Shown: positions 53,096 through 62,395, numbered from the stretch's first letter. The stretch is DNA of 64,000 bases from Candidatus Thiodiazotropha sp. (ex Monitilora ramsayi) (GCA_025655575.1 JAHXIP010000018.1:1-64000); one strand, 5' to 3'. The notes: a model not told the origin generated them from the sequence alone. A program made the numbers and translations.

Positions 53096-56071
53096 ATGCG
53101 TCTAAACCAAAAAATTCTATTGTTTACTATCGGTATATTGGCAGCTTTACTGCTTGCCAGTTCGATTGTGAGTGTGATGAATTTTCGTACCAACTATACG
53201 GATGCGTTGATAACCGGGACTTTCGGCATCGGTCACAGTATCGAGAGCCTACTCAACGAACTGCTGATGCTTGGACTGCCATTGGAATCACTTTCCGGTA
53301 TGGATAAGAAACTTGCCGAAGTGGTGGATATGAATGAGCATATCACCTATGCAACTGTGATCGATCCGGATGGCAAGGTGGTTTTTCACAGTCAACCCGA
53401 TTTGGTTGGGCGTTTATTCACTGATGAGGTGTCACATAACTCGCTTAAATCGGATGGACCCATTTGGCAGCCATATGATCGTTTTGACGGAAATCATTAC
53501 TTCGATGTGGCAATCCCCTTGTTTGATGGAAGTCAGCATATCGGTGTCGTCCGCTTGGGATTTCCCTCCTCCGTCATTGAAGACAAAGTCATGGAAGCTG
53601 TTAGGCAATTACTGGTTAACAAGCTTCTGACATTTATCTTTATTGCAGTGGTACTCAATCTATTATTACGTAGACAGATTATCGAGCCGATCAAGAAGCT
53701 ATCAGACTATGCTGAGTCAATTGCCGATGGTGTGTATGGCCGCAAGATGGAGCTCGATCGAAAAGATGAGATTGGTCGGCTCTCTGGGTCAATAGAGCGC
53801 ATGAGTGAAAGGCTTGAAGAACAAATTGAGGCATTGAAGCGTTCAGGTTTTGAGCTGGAGGAGAAAGTTGACGAGCGTACACGTCAACTGGCTCAGACCA
53901 ATCAGACATTGCAGGATAGTAATGAGAATCTCAAGCTGGCACTGGATAGAGAACGCGATCTAACGGTTGCACTCAGTAAGAGCGAAGAACGTTTTCGCAT
54001 GTTGTTTGAGCATAACAAAGCAGTGATGCTGGTTATTAATCCAGAGGATGGAAGTATCATTGGCGCTAACAAAGCAGCAGAGAGTTATTATGGATTTACT
54101 CATGAAGCAATGTTGCAAATGAATATCAGCGATGTGAATACGCTGTCAAAAGAGGAAATTGAATATGAGATGGATATGGCGCGTGAGGAGAAGCGCAGCC
54201 ACTTCTATTTTCAACATAGGCTTGCTTCAGGTGAAGTGAGGGATGTAGAAGTACATTCCGGTCCTATCGACTGGAATGGCAGACCGGTTCTGTACTCGAT
54301 CATTCATGATGTGACTGACAGGAAGAAGGCGGAGGCAGAGCTTGACCGTATCGCCCATTATGATGCCTTGACCGGGTTGCCTAACCGACTCTTGAAAACG
54401 GATCGTCTGCGTCAAGCCTTGGTGCGCAGTCGACGGACTGGGTTTAGTGTGGCTGTCTGCTATCTCGATCTCGATGGTTTCAAGCCAATCAATGATACTT
54501 ATGGCCACGATGTTGGCGATTTGATTCTGGTGGAAATTGCACGACGACTGCAGTTAACCGTCAGGGAGGGTGATACGGTATCTCGAATCGGTGGCGATGA
54601 GTTTATATTGATACTGTCAGAGCTATCAGGTATCGAACAATGCAAGCAGATTCTTGATAGAGTCCTATCTAAGGTTTCTGCGCCTATATCCATCGAGGGA
54701 GGAGAAGCTGAGGTCGAAGTATTCGCCAGTATCGGGCTGACCCTCTTTCCTGAGGATGATGCGGATGCGGATATCCTGATGCGTCATGCCGATCAGGCAA
54801 TGTATATTGCCAAGGAGATGGGTAAGAATCGCTACCATCTTTTCGATCCAGTAGAAGATAGACAGGTCAAGGCTCACCGTGAGATTGTTCTGCTTTTGGA
54901 GCAAGCTGTCGCCAATAATCAGTTTATTCTTCACTACCAACCCAAGGTCAACATGTCCACCTGTGAAGTGGTGGGTATGGAGGCATTGATTCGCTGGAAT
55001 CACCCGGAGAAGGGGTTACTTTATCCGAATGATTTTCTCCAATACCTGGTCAATACGGATTTAGAAGTGGAAGTCGGGAATTGGGTAATAGAGAGTGCAT
55101 TGAAACAACAGATGCTGATGCGTGAGATGGGGGTGGATCTATCTGTCAGTGTGAACATTGGCGCCTATCACCTTCAACAGCCTGGGTTCGTCAAACATAT
55201 TCAGGCGCTCATGTCATCTCATCCTGAGATGAAGCCCGGTGATATTGAGTTTGAAATCCTTGAGACTGCCTCCATCGATGATGTCAATCAGATATTCCAT
55301 ACCCTGGTCAGTTGTCGTGAGCTGGGCATACGGTTTGCGCTTGATGATTTCGGCACGGGGTACTCGTCTTTGGCCTATTTTCATCGGTTGCCAGTTGATC
55401 TCTTAAAGATAGATCAGACGTTCGTTCGGGATATGCTTGAGGACCCACAGGATCTGACCATAGTCGATAGCGTAGTGCGTTTGGCTGGTGCCTTTGATCA
55501 ACCCGTTATCGCAGAGGGTGTGGAGAGTCTGGAGCATGGGGCGGCACTGTTACGTCTTGGTTGTCATTTAGGTCAGGGGTATGGCATCGCCCGGCCCATG
55601 CCGGCAGAGCAAATACCGGATTGGTTGGAGGGGTGGAAAGAGAACGTTGAGTGGCAAGGACTAAAGTCGAGATTGTACGATATTGACGGGGCCGATATTC
55701 ATGCAGCCATCACCAGTCATCGTGACTGGGTGAGAAACCTCATTGAAGCTTTACAACTCGGTCGCTCAATACCACCGGCCCAGCTTGACAGTAAGCACTG
55801 TGCCTTTGGCCGTTGGTTTCACGGTGTCGGATATGTGCAGTATGGACACCTTACGGTTTATAGCGAGATCAGAAAAGTCCATGAGGAGATACATGCGTTG
55901 GGACATGAGATGGTCGGATTGTTCAGTCAAGGCCATAGGGATCTTGCACTCTCAAAAGTACCGGAATTGGAACTGATGCGTGATAGGTTCGTCGAAAAAT
56001 TGGAAACCTTATACAATACCCTGGAAGTGATGGACCAGAGTGACGTGAGGGCAGTAGGAGAGTCTCATTGA
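53096..56071 (+). CDS. Cache-HAMP-PAS-GGDEF-EAL-CZB signalling protein, 991 aa
   Basis: TM1 lies at residues 7-28, a periplasmic single-Cache-like sensor at 30-175 (TYATVIDPDGKVVFHSQP) and TM2 near 178-196. HAMP is at 197-250, then a coiled coil and PAS 300-415 (MLFEHNKAVMLVINPEDGSI). GGDEF has an intact RIGGDEF (499-503). EAL is also complete, with Glu629 (EALIRW), DDFGTGYSSLAYFH and KIDQTFVRDM. The C-terminal CZB zinc domain has His875, Cys902 (HCAFGRWF), His929 and His933. The protein can in principle both make and break c-di-GMP, and the CZB may tune it by zinc. It is paired with the upstream binding protein, 36 bp away. Confidence 0.9.
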   Translation: MRLNQKILLFTIGILAALLLASSIVSVMNFRTNYTDALITGTFGIGHSIESLLNELLMLGLPLESLSGMDKKLAEVVDMNEHITYATVIDPDGKVVFHSQPDLVGRLFTDEVSHNSLKSDGPIWQPYDRFDGNHYFDVAIPLFDGSQHIGVVRLGFPSSVIEDKVMEAVRQLLVNKLLTFIFIAVVLNLLLRRQIIEPIKKLSDYAESIADGVYGRKMELDRKDEIGRLSGSIERMSERLEEQIEALKRSGFELEEKVDERTRQLAQTNQTLQDSNENLKLALDRERDLTVALSKSEERFRMLFEHNKAVMLVINPEDGSIIGANKAAESYYGFTHEAMLQMNISDVNTLSKEEIEYEMDMAREEKRSHFYFQHRLASGEVRDVEVHSGPIDWNGRPVLYSIIHDVTDRKKAEAELDRIAHYDALTGLPNRLLKTDRLRQALVRSRRTGFSVAVCYLDLDGFKPINDTYGHDVGDLILVEIARRLQLTVREGDTVSRIGGDEFILILSELSGIEQCKQILDRVLSKVSAPISIEGGEAEVEVFASIGLTLFPEDDADADILMRHADQAMYIAKEMGKNRYHLFDPVEDRQVKAHREIVLLLEQAVANNQFILHYQPKVNMSTCEVVGMEALIRWNHPEKGLLYPNDFLQYLVNTDLEVEVGNWVIESALKQQMLMREMGVDLSVSVNIGAYHLQQPGFVKHIQALMSSHPEMKPGDIEFEILETASIDDVNQIFHTLVSCRELGIRFALDDFGTGYSSLAYFHRLPVDLLKIDQTFVRDMLEDPQDLTIVDSVVRLAGAFDQPVIAEGVESLEHGAALLRLGCHLGQGYGIARPMPAEQIPDWLEGWKENVEWQGLKSRLYDIDGADIHAAITSHRDWVRNLIEALQLGRSIPPAQLDSKHCAFGRWFHGVGYVQYGHLTVYSEIRKVHEEIHALGHEMVGLFSQGHRDLALSKVPELELMRDRFVEKLETLYNTLEVMDQSDVRAVGESH

Positions 56072-56215
56072 CGTGAACGGGAGGTGATTTCTCACCGGAG
56101 AAATGGCTTCCTCTTATGATAAGGTTTTCTATCCGGTACACTTCAACGATTCTATCTTTTACATATAGATTATTTTCCAAAGACTACCAAAATCTCATTT
56201 CAAGCAGAGGGGCGG

Positions 56216-56995
56216 GTGTTGGATATTGAAAGACGTTTTGGTGGTATTTCCCGGCTCTACGGAGAGCAGGGTCTGGCACGTTTTGTGGCTGCCCATGTGG
56301 CTGTCGTCGGTGTGGGTGGTGTCGGTTCCTGGGTGGTGGAGGCGCTGGCCAGGAGCGGTATCAGTGCCATTACCATGTTCGATCTGGATCATATTGCTGA
56401 GTCAAACGTGAATCGCCAGCTGCATGCTGTGGAGGATGATTTCGGCAAGGCCAAGGTGGCTGCCATGGCGTCGCGCGTGTTGGCAATCAACCCGGATTGC
56501 CAGGTTACCCCAGTAGAGGCCTTTATTGAGCCTGACAGTCTGCAGAGGGTAACGCATGGTGGGTTCGACTATGTGATTGATTGTATCGACAGCTTTCGCA
56601 TCAAGGCGGCGCTGATTTCGGCCTGTTGCCGACAAAAGATCCCTATCATCACGATTGGTGGTGCCGGTGGGCAGACCGATCCCACCCGAATTCAACTTGC
56701 TGACCTGAGCCGCAGTGAACAGGACCCTCTGCTCTCCAAGACACGCAAGCTACTGCGTCGTGAATACGGTTTTCCCACCAATACCAAGCGCCGATTCGAT
56801 GTGCCCTGTGTCTACTCTCGTGAACAGCAGGTCTATCCAGGTCCTGAAGGACAGGTTTGCCTTGATCGACCTACGGCAGTTGAGGGGTCTCTGAACTGCG
56901 GCGGCTATGGCTCAGCCATGACCGTCACCGCCACTTTTGGTTTGGTGGCGGTCTCGCATGTACTCAAGAAGCTTGCAGCCGACCCGTCAGTCTGA
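56216..56995 (+). CDS. tcdA: tRNA threonylcarbamoyladenosine dehydratase TcdA, 259 aa
   Basis: TcdA (CsdL) cyclises t6A37 in tRNA using ATP. It has the ThiF/E1-like nucleotide loop VAVVGVGGVGSWVVEALARS at about 29-48, the ATP-binding acidic loop FDLDHIAESNVNRQLHA, and the IDCIDSFRIKAALISACCRQ section. The family's late motif VYSREQQVYPGPEG-type sequence is present. Length is typical (about 260-270 aa). The start is GTG 56216, after GAGGGGCGG. Confidence 0.94.
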   Translation: MLDIERRFGGISRLYGEQGLARFVAAHVAVVGVGGVGSWVVEALARSGISAITMFDLDHIAESNVNRQLHAVEDDFGKAKVAAMASRVLAINPDCQVTPVEAFIEPDSLQRVTHGGFDYVIDCIDSFRIKAALISACCRQKIPIITIGGAGGQTDPTRIQLADLSRSEQDPLLSKTRKLLRREYGFPTNTKRRFDVPCVYSREQQVYPGPEGQVCLDRPTAVEGSLNCGGYGSAMTVTATFGLVAVSHVLKKLAADPSV

Positions 56996-57395
56996 AACGG
57001 TCTTGGGATAAAGGAAGACGCCGGTGTCAGCCAAGCGATCGTGTAGCGTGCGGCGCTCTGGTCCGAACAGTGTTGCAAAATCAAGCAATAGCATCAGTTG
57101 GCCGAGATAGGGGATGGAGACGATCAGACCCGGTAGCAGATAGCGCAGGAACAGTTGACGGCTGAAACCGGCGTGGGCGCCATTACTGCGCAGGATGTGA
57201 ATATTCATTACCCATTTGCCGATGGTCTGACTGCGACTGTGTAGAAAGTAGAGGTTGATACCGGTGACACCCACCAGGCGGTGAAGCTGTTAATAACCAT
57301 GGCGCCGGTGTCGCTCTCGTTACCGCTCAGAATAACCTGGATGACCGGGTAGAGAATCAGCGTTGAGCAGTGGGAGTTTTTGTCTCGGTATGCAA
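56987..57395 (-). pseudogene. RDD family membrane protein gene, decayed
   Basis: The downstream part encodes the RDD C-terminal half (QTIGKWVMNIHIL, RQLFLRYLLPGLIVSIPYLG, RRTLHDRLADTGVFL), including the helix that follows the family's first TM. Upstream, another frame reads LILYPVIQVILSGNESD and INSFTAWW, which fits the missing part with a one-base shift near 57274. Just after the methyltransferase stop, a third frame gives MHTETKTPTAQR, a likely original N terminus, then a further shift with a short deletion where the RDD motif should be. So at least two lesions are present. It overlaps the end of tcdA by 9 bp. Confidence 0.7.
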
Positions 57396-57399
57396 TAGG

Positions 57400-57990
57400 T
57401 CAGTCCCTGCACGCCAGGGCAACGGTATAGGTCTTACCCTGCTTCAGCTTTTTGTAGTTGCCGAAGACTTCGTTGAGATTGCGTTTCATGTACTGACGCA
57501 ACCCATTGATGGTCACGACGTAGAGCTTGCCGCCCGGATTGAGTCGTTGTCTGGCGTCGTGCAGGATCAGGCTCAACATCTCTTTACCCACTTTTGCGGG
57601 GATATTGGAGGCGATGATATCGAAGCGTAATGCGGGATCGATATGGTCGAAGCCATTGCTGAGACTAGCTTGGGTATTATCGAGGCCATTGCGTTTGGCG
57701 TTGGCATTGGCGTACTCCACCGCCATGAAATCCTTATCCAGCATCAGCGTTTGTCCCTGAGGTGCGCGCCGGGCCATGAAAAGGCCGATTGGGCCGTAAC
57801 CGCATCCCAGATCGAGGCAGTTGTCGGTTGGCTGGATTTCCAGACGATCCACCAACAGGCGTGTGCCCTCATCGATATCACGGGGGGAGAAGATGCCCCA
57901 GGTGGAGTGGAACGACAGCGCTTCTCCTGCCAGGTTGGCTTCGAAGACGATGTCCTGACGGAGTTTGTCGAGTGTCTCTTGGTTCAGCAT
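57400..57990 (-). CDS. RsmC/RlmG-like class I methyltransferase, 196 aa
   Basis: The SAM-binding motif I LDLGCGYGPIGLFMARR is at about residues 58-74, then MLDKDFMAVEYANANAK and the catalytic-type loop FDIIASNIPAKVGKEML, a variant of the NPPF motif of rRNA/protein N-methyltransferases. The N terminus has the typical FHSTWGIFSPRDIDEGTRLL. It is shorter than RsmC (about 330 aa) since it lacks the N-terminal duplicated half. Target is probably rRNA (inference). It precedes the RDD remnant on the minus strand. Confidence 0.85.
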   Translation of the reverse strand: MLNQETLDKLRQDIVFEANLAGEALSFHSTWGIFSPRDIDEGTRLLVDRLEIQPTDNCLDLGCGYGPIGLFMARRAPQGQTLMLDKDFMAVEYANANAKRNGLDNTQASLSNGFDHIDPALRFDIIASNIPAKVGKEMLSLILHDARQRLNPGGKLYVVTINGLRQYMKRNLNEVFGNYKKLKQGKTYTVALACRD

Positions 57991-58023
57991 GGTGGCGGAG
58001 TGTTACCTGCTAGTGAGACTAAG

Positions 58024-58641
58024 TCAATCCAGGATCAGCTCAATAGTCTCCAGCATGCTGTCTGCCGAGTGATAGTCAACGGCAACAGGCCAAGCGCTTT
58101 TTTCATGCTGAAGGACGAGCGAGGGAAAGCTGCGAGCGCCCATTCGGGTTGCTTGTGCTATCTCAGATTCGAGTGCCTGCTGTGTGGTCGGACTCTGGAA
58201 GACCTCTTGGAAAGCGGTGCCATTGAGTCCGATTTCATCGGCCAGATCAATCAGTGTCGCATCATCAGAGGGATTGCGGGCATGCAGATAGTAGGCCTGT
58301 TGAATCGCGAGTGTCATGGCGTCCTCTTTCGAGGCATCCAGGGCTCTGGCTGAAAGTACGGCACGGCAGGCTGGGTAGGTTGATCGACGGGGGATATTCA
58401 GCGTCCAAAAATCGAAATTGAAAGGGGTGTCTGGGAGCTTTTTCTGTATTCGTCGCCAGGTCGCCTGGAGTGTGTTGCGCATTTTTTCCGGCATGGGCTG
58501 ATCGGTATCCGGTGCGAGTCCACCCAATAAACGACTATACGTCATGTCCTCGGGCAGCTGCTCCAACAGGTTGTTGAGCACGGGACGAAAGGCCCAGCAC
58601 CAGCTGCACATGGGGTCGTGTATATAGATGAGGTGTGCCAT
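58024..58641 (-). CDS. DsbA-like (FrnE-type) thioredoxin-fold protein, 205 aa
   Basis: The thioredoxin-fold start YIHDPMCSWCWAFRPVLNNL carries an active-site C-S-W-C, and the DsbA-type helical insert includes STYPACRAVLSARALD and EDAMTLAIQQAYYLHARNPS. The cis-Pro region GARSFPSLVLQ is at about 170-180. No signal peptide is present, so it should be cytosolic, as in FrnE-like disulfide isomerases. Length is normal. Neighbours do not define the substrate. Confidence 0.88.
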   Translation of the reverse strand: MAHLIYIHDPMCSWCWAFRPVLNNLLEQLPEDMTYSRLLGGLAPDTDQPMPEKMRNTLQATWRRIQKKLPDTPFNFDFWTLNIPRRSTYPACRAVLSARALDASKEDAMTLAIQQAYYLHARNPSDDATLIDLADEIGLNGTAFQEVFQSPTTQQALESEIAQATRMGARSFPSLVLQHEKSAWPVAVDYHSADSMLETIELILD

Positions 58642-58823
58642 CAGACTCTCTGGTAGGAAAAATTCGATTCTGCCTCGTTATCAACTCAATACAGAGGCTA
58701 GAATTTCTTTGACAGTGGATTGTATTTTTTATCATATCCGATTTCTTGTGGCGGTTGTGCGAATGGCAATGTGAGACATGTTTTGAACTCGAAGCACCAT
58801 GTAGGCTCTGAATTATTGTTGGC

Positions 58824-59765
58824 ATGGAAATCATTATGAAAGATTTGGATTACAGGCTTTCCCGTCGCCGTTTTCTACAACAGATTACCGGTCTGGCCGG
58901 TCTTATCTCATTGCCAGCTATGGGACTCGATAAGCCTGGACTCATCCAACGACGAATACCTGCCAGCGGCGAGCTTATCCCCATACTCGGCATGGGCACT
59001 TGGCAGACATTCGATGTGGCTGACTATCCGGAGCTGATACAGCGGCGCTCCCAAGTGCTGAAGGCGTTTATCGAGTTGGGTGGCGGAATGGTTGACTCAT
59101 CACCCATGTATGGTTCATCAGAGCAGGCGGTGGGAGCATGTCTAGAACGACTCAACTATCATGGCAGCCTGTTTACGGCCACCAAGGTGTGGACCCCCAT
59201 GCGTTGGCTGGGTATCCAGCAGATGAAACAATCGATGAAATTGTGGGGGTTGAAGCAATTTGACCTGATGCAGATCCATAACATGCTCGACTGGGAAACA
59301 CACCTTGAAACGCTCAAGACATGGAAAGCTGAGGGAAAAATCCGCTATATCGGTATCACAACATCCCATGGCCGGCGACATGAGGCACTTGAACAGGTGT
59401 TAATGAGTGAGGATTTCGATTTTGTGCAACTGACTTACAATCTGCTGGACCGGGAGGCGGAACAACGCCTGCTGCCTTTGGCAGCAGAGCGGGGCATAGC
59501 TGTGATCGTTAACCGGCCCTTCAGGAGAGGTGAGTTGTTCGATCTGCTGGAAGGGAAATCGTTACCGGCTTGGGCTGCAGAGATTGATTGCGCCAATTGG
59601 GCACAGTTTTTTCTTAAGTTTATTCTGTCTCATCCATCGGTCACTTGCGCCATACCGGCCACTTCGAGAGTTGACCACATGGTTGAGAATATGGGGGCAG
59701 GGGTTGGTTCTCTACCGGACCCATCGACACGTCGCCGCATGGTAGACTTCATGAAAACGATTTAG
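58824..59765 (+). CDS. Tat-exported aldo/keto reductase, 313 aa
   Basis: A twin-arginine signal, LSRRRFLQQITGLAGLISLP, precedes an aldo/keto reductase barrel: GMGTWQTFD, GGGMVDSSPMYGSSEQAVG (catalytic Asp/Tyr), SLFTATKVW (Lys), FDLMQIHNMLDWE (His), GKIRYIGITTSHG and VTCAIPATSRVDHM. The key Asp-Tyr-Lys-His set is visible. Periplasmic oxidoreductases of this kind reduce small carbonyls; the substrate is unknown. ATG 58836 (MKDLDYRLSRRRF) is an alternative start with a GGAA before it. Confidence 0.9.
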   Translation: MEIIMKDLDYRLSRRRFLQQITGLAGLISLPAMGLDKPGLIQRRIPASGELIPILGMGTWQTFDVADYPELIQRRSQVLKAFIELGGGMVDSSPMYGSSEQAVGACLERLNYHGSLFTATKVWTPMRWLGIQQMKQSMKLWGLKQFDLMQIHNMLDWETHLETLKTWKAEGKIRYIGITTSHGRRHEALEQVLMSEDFDFVQLTYNLLDREAEQRLLPLAAERGIAVIVNRPFRRGELFDLLEGKSLPAWAAEIDCANWAQFFLKFILSHPSVTCAIPATSRVDHMVENMGAGVGSLPDPSTRRRMVDFMKTI

Positions 59766-59867
59766 CCTGTCTCACCTATCTCCTGATGGAATGAGGTAAA
59801 GGGATTGATTGGTAAAATCACAGAATTCCTGTAGAACGGCATATTCTATTTTCTTTGGGGTTTTCAA

Positions 59868-60053
59868 TTGCTCAAATCAGCACTGCTTGGAAAAATTTCT
59901 TTCTGGTTGATCGTGATCGGCACCTTTGCACTGGTAACACCACAGCCGGCCTGGCCGGAATGGTTGTCACGTATGGTGTTATCAACCGGTATCGCGTTGG
60001 GTATTACAACGATTGCCGTTGCGGTATGGAACAGAAAAAAACATAAGGACTGA
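59868..60053 (+). CDS. Small membrane protein, 61 aa
   Basis: TTG start at 59868 with TTGGGG eight bases upstream. Two hydrophobic segments (ISFWLIVIGTFALVTP and LSTGIALGITTIAVAVWN) and a basic end (RKKHKD) suggest a two-pass membrane protein, with a short PQPAWPEWLSRM linker. No family is recognised. The next 200 bp to the phaB terminator hold nothing else that I can support. Confidence 0.55.
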   Translation: MLKSALLGKISFWLIVIGTFALVTPQPAWPEWLSRMVLSTGIALGITTIAVAVWNRKKHKD

Positions 60054-60190
60054 AAAAGCGCTTTCGATTTTTATGTAATAAACATAATTAATAAACAGAA
60101 AAGTACAAGCATTGAGTACTGTTATCACGCGTTCAAGATCTCTTTCCTCAACAGCTTCTCTAAATAGTCAGCTTGAACATTTTTCTGAAG

Positions 60191-60218
60191 TAAAAAAAAG
60201 CCCGGCGGGGAGCCGGGC
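60191..60218 (-). terminator. Terminator of phaB
   Basis: On the minus strand GCCCGGC, a 5-nt loop and GCCGGGC are followed by a run of eight T. It lies 33 bp after the phaB stop, a textbook intrinsic terminator. Confidence 0.9.
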
Positions 60219-60250
60219 ATACAATCACAAGAAGGGAGGAGTGTGATAAA

Positions 60251-61000
60251 TCAGTGAATAAACAGACCGCCGTTGACTGGCAGATTTGCGCCGGTAACGT
60301 AGGTGCTTTCGCTGTCAGCCAGGAAGGCGACGGCTTGTGCAATTTCTTCAGGTTGACCCATGCGGCGCATGGGAATGCCGCCAACGATGGCATCACGCAC
60401 GTCATCGCGCATGGCTGCAGTCATTGCGGTCTCAACATATCCGGGTGATACGGTATTGACGGTCACGCCTTTGGCTGCACCCTCGTAGGCCAGCGCCATG
60501 GTGAAACCGTGCATGCCGGCTTTGGCGGCGGAGTAGTTGGCCTGGCCAAACTGGCCACGCTGTCCGTTAACCGATGAGATGTTGATGATACGGCCGAATC
60601 CGCGCTCGACCATGCTGTTCCAGATCGGCTGCGTGACATAGAAGGCACTGCTGAGGTTGGTGTCGATGACAGCATCCCACTGATCGTCGGTCATTTTCTT
60701 CATGGTGCTGTCACGGGTGATACCCGCACAGTTGACCAGGATATCTGCCGGGCCAAACTTTTCGGTAATCTCGTTCATCAGTGTGGCGCCACCTTCAGCG
60801 GTGGAGACATCGCCGGCGACCACAGAGATTTCAGCACCCTGTGATTTCTGTTCATTAATCCACGCATCTGCACTATCAGCTTCAGATGGATGGCAAGTGG
60901 CCACCACCTTGGCGCCCTCATTGGCGAGGCGCAAACAGACCGCGGTACCGATACCGCCCATGCCGCCGGTAACGACAGCGAGTTTTTCTTTACAGCACAT
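60251..61000 (-). CDS. phaB: Acetoacetyl-CoA reductase PhaB, 249 aa
   Basis: PhaB reduces acetoacetyl-CoA to (R)-3-hydroxybutyryl-CoA with NADPH, the second step of PHB synthesis. The SDR fold shows VVTGGMGGIGTAVCLRLANE at about 9-28, the NCAGITRDSTMKKM loop, and the catalytic Ser-Tyr-Lys set ISSVNGQRGQFGQANYSAAK at about 140-159. The C-terminal GANLPVNGGLFIH is typical. It sits with phasin, phaR, phaA and phaE. Confidence 0.95.
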   Translation of the reverse strand: MCCKEKLAVVTGGMGGIGTAVCLRLANEGAKVVATCHPSEADSADAWINEQKSQGAEISVVAGDVSTAEGGATLMNEITEKFGPADILVNCAGITRDSTMKKMTDDQWDAVIDTNLSSAFYVTQPIWNSMVERGFGRIINISSVNGQRGQFGQANYSAAKAGMHGFTMALAYEGAAKGVTVNTVSPGYVETAMTAAMRDDVRDAIVGGIPMRRMGQPEEIAQAVAFLADSESTYVTGANLPVNGGLFIH

Positions 61001-61101
61001 TTTTATCTTTCCTCCAGTATCGGATAACTCAATCTTGTCAGACTCCCGACTGGCGGGTCACAAGGTCTGCAGTTCAGGTGTCTGACAGCATTCAGCTATA
61101 T

Positions 61102-61131
61102 GAAAGCCGGCAGGTAGTCCTGCCGGCTTTC
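61102..61131 (-). terminator. Hairpin after the phasin gene
   Basis: GAAAGCCGGCAGG and CCTGCCGGCTTTC form a perfect 13-bp stem with a 4-nt loop, 19 bp after the phasin stop. A weak AT-rich tail follows. Confidence 0.8.
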
Positions 61132-61149
61132 AATATATGCTAGGCGAAA

Positions 61150-61527
61150 TTAAGCTGCTTTCTCTACAGCTTTGGTCACCTGCTCGTTCACGGAAGAGAG
61201 GCTGCTCTCAAACCATGCACGAACTTCTTCGCTGGTCTTCTGGCTCTGCTCAACCGCATCACGGGTGTTGCTCACCATCTCTTCGCCCAGCTTGCGGGTA
61301 GCGTCCATCTGGCCGCGGACAACCTCGTGGTAATCCTTAGCTTCAGAAACCAGTTTGATCTGCTCCAGGCTGGTGTTCATCAGGGAGCTGTAGGCAGCCA
61401 TCTGGCTATCCATAGCTTGGTTCCAAGCCTTCAGGGTGATATCGGTCAGCTGACGGAAACTGTCGTAACCGTTGCTGTTGATCTCGTTCATCATCTCAAT
61501 GCTCTCTTTTGCCTTGGTCATGGTCAT
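61150..61527 (-). CDS. Phasin family protein, 125 aa
   Basis: Phasins coat PHA granules. This one is helical and amphipathic throughout (FRQLTDITLKAWNQAMDSQM, AYSSLMNTSLEQIKLVSEAK, MDATRKLGEEMVSNTRDAVE, EEVRAWFESSLSSVNEQVTK) with an Ala-rich end, typical for the family. ATG 61527 follows CTGGAGATT; the longer frame to 61560 is not needed. The promoter carries a TGC-rich motif that is also found ahead of phaE. Confidence 0.88.
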   Translation of the reverse strand: MTMTKAKESIEMMNEINSNGYDSFRQLTDITLKAWNQAMDSQMAAYSSLMNTSLEQIKLVSEAKDYHEVVRGQMDATRKLGEEMVSNTRDAVEQSQKTSEEVRAWFESSLSSVNEQVTKAVEKAA

Positions 61528-61559
61528 AATCTCCAGTGTGTGAATTGTGCGATGCAGCA

Positions 61560-61572
61560 ATGTTGCAATGCA
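61560..61572. promoter_or_regulatory. Candidate PhaR operator ahead of phasin
   Basis: ATGTTGCAATGCA; the nearly identical ATGTTGCAGCGCA lies at 63714-63726 ahead of phaE. A palindrome TTGTGCG-C-CGCACAA follows at 61608-61622. PhaR repressors bind TGC-rich sites (known family behaviour), so a shared operator is plausible. Confidence 0.5.
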
Positions 61573-61745
61573 GCATAGGGCAGGTAAGGGGGGTTGTCAA
61601 GAAAAAATTGTGCGCCGCACAAAGAATATTTTGGGATTGTGCTCCAGGCCATGGAGCGTGGGGCTGTTTAGCGGATGAATTATGTATTAATTACTTAATA
61701 AACAGCTTGTTAGGCTGTTAAACGGATGGCCGTGTCAGCCACTTT

Positions 61746-62204
61746 TTATCCCTTCTCATCCGATTTTGAGGGCTTGATACCGGCTGCGCTGAAGAAGTTT
61801 TTCTGCATATCCGTCCACATTTTCATATTTTCCTGAGCCACTTGTGTCATGGCGCTGAATGGGTCTTCACCGAGATTCTTTCTGACCTGGTCCTGCTGCT
61901 GCGTGAAGAGGCTCAAACTCTGTTCCAGATAGCGGCCAAAGATCCCCTGAAGGGTGCCGCCATAGAATCGAATGATCTGGGACAGCATATTGGCAGTGAA
62001 CAGGGGTTCGCCACCGGATTCCGATTCCAGAATGATCTGCAGCAGGATATTTCGCGTGATGTCCTCTTCCGTCGTGGAGTCGACAACTCTGATGGCTTCA
62101 CCCTGGATGATGAGCTGGCGCAGCTGGGCGAGGGTGATGTATTTGCTCTCTTCGGTGTCGTAGAGGCGACGGTTGGGGTATTTCTTGATGATGCGATCGG
62201 ACAT
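61746..62204 (-). CDS. phaR: PHA synthesis repressor PhaR, 152 aa
   Basis: PhaR binds DNA and PHA granules and represses phasin and itself when no polymer is present. The conserved N-terminal DNA-binding part is intact: IIKKYPNRRLYDTEESKYIT and LAQLRQLIIQGEAIRVVDST. Then follow the PHB-accumulation regulatory section (ITRNILLQIILESESGGEPL, LSQIIRFYGGTLQGIFGRYL) and a variable C-terminal tail. Length is close to normal (about 150-190 aa). Confidence 0.94.
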   Translation of the reverse strand: MSDRIIKKYPNRRLYDTEESKYITLAQLRQLIIQGEAIRVVDSTTEEDITRNILLQIILESESGGEPLFTANMLSQIIRFYGGTLQGIFGRYLEQSLSLFTQQQDQVRKNLGEDPFSAMTQVAQENMKMWTDMQKNFFSAAGIKPSKSDEKG

Positions 62205-62333
62205 GGGTGCTGGCTTGATATCTGGTTGGGACTACCGGCCAGTGTACCTCATTAGGCGGGACAAGCAGAATACGTTGGTGCAGTTTGAGGTCTTACAGCG
62301 CTTTGCTCCTGGAGTCCTCAATGTGTTGCGGGA

Positions 62334-62366
62334 TGCACCCTACAGCCAGATGAGCTGTAGGGTGCA
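62334..62366. terminator. Hairpin after phaA
   Basis: TGCACCCTACAGC and GCTGTAGGGTGCA form a perfect 13-bp stem with a 7-nt loop, 30 bp downstream of the phaA stop and upstream of phaR. There is no T-tract, so it may be a processing or REP-like hairpin. Confidence 0.6.
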
Positions 62367-62395
62367 GCCTGCCGCACTTATTTCATCGGTTCAGG

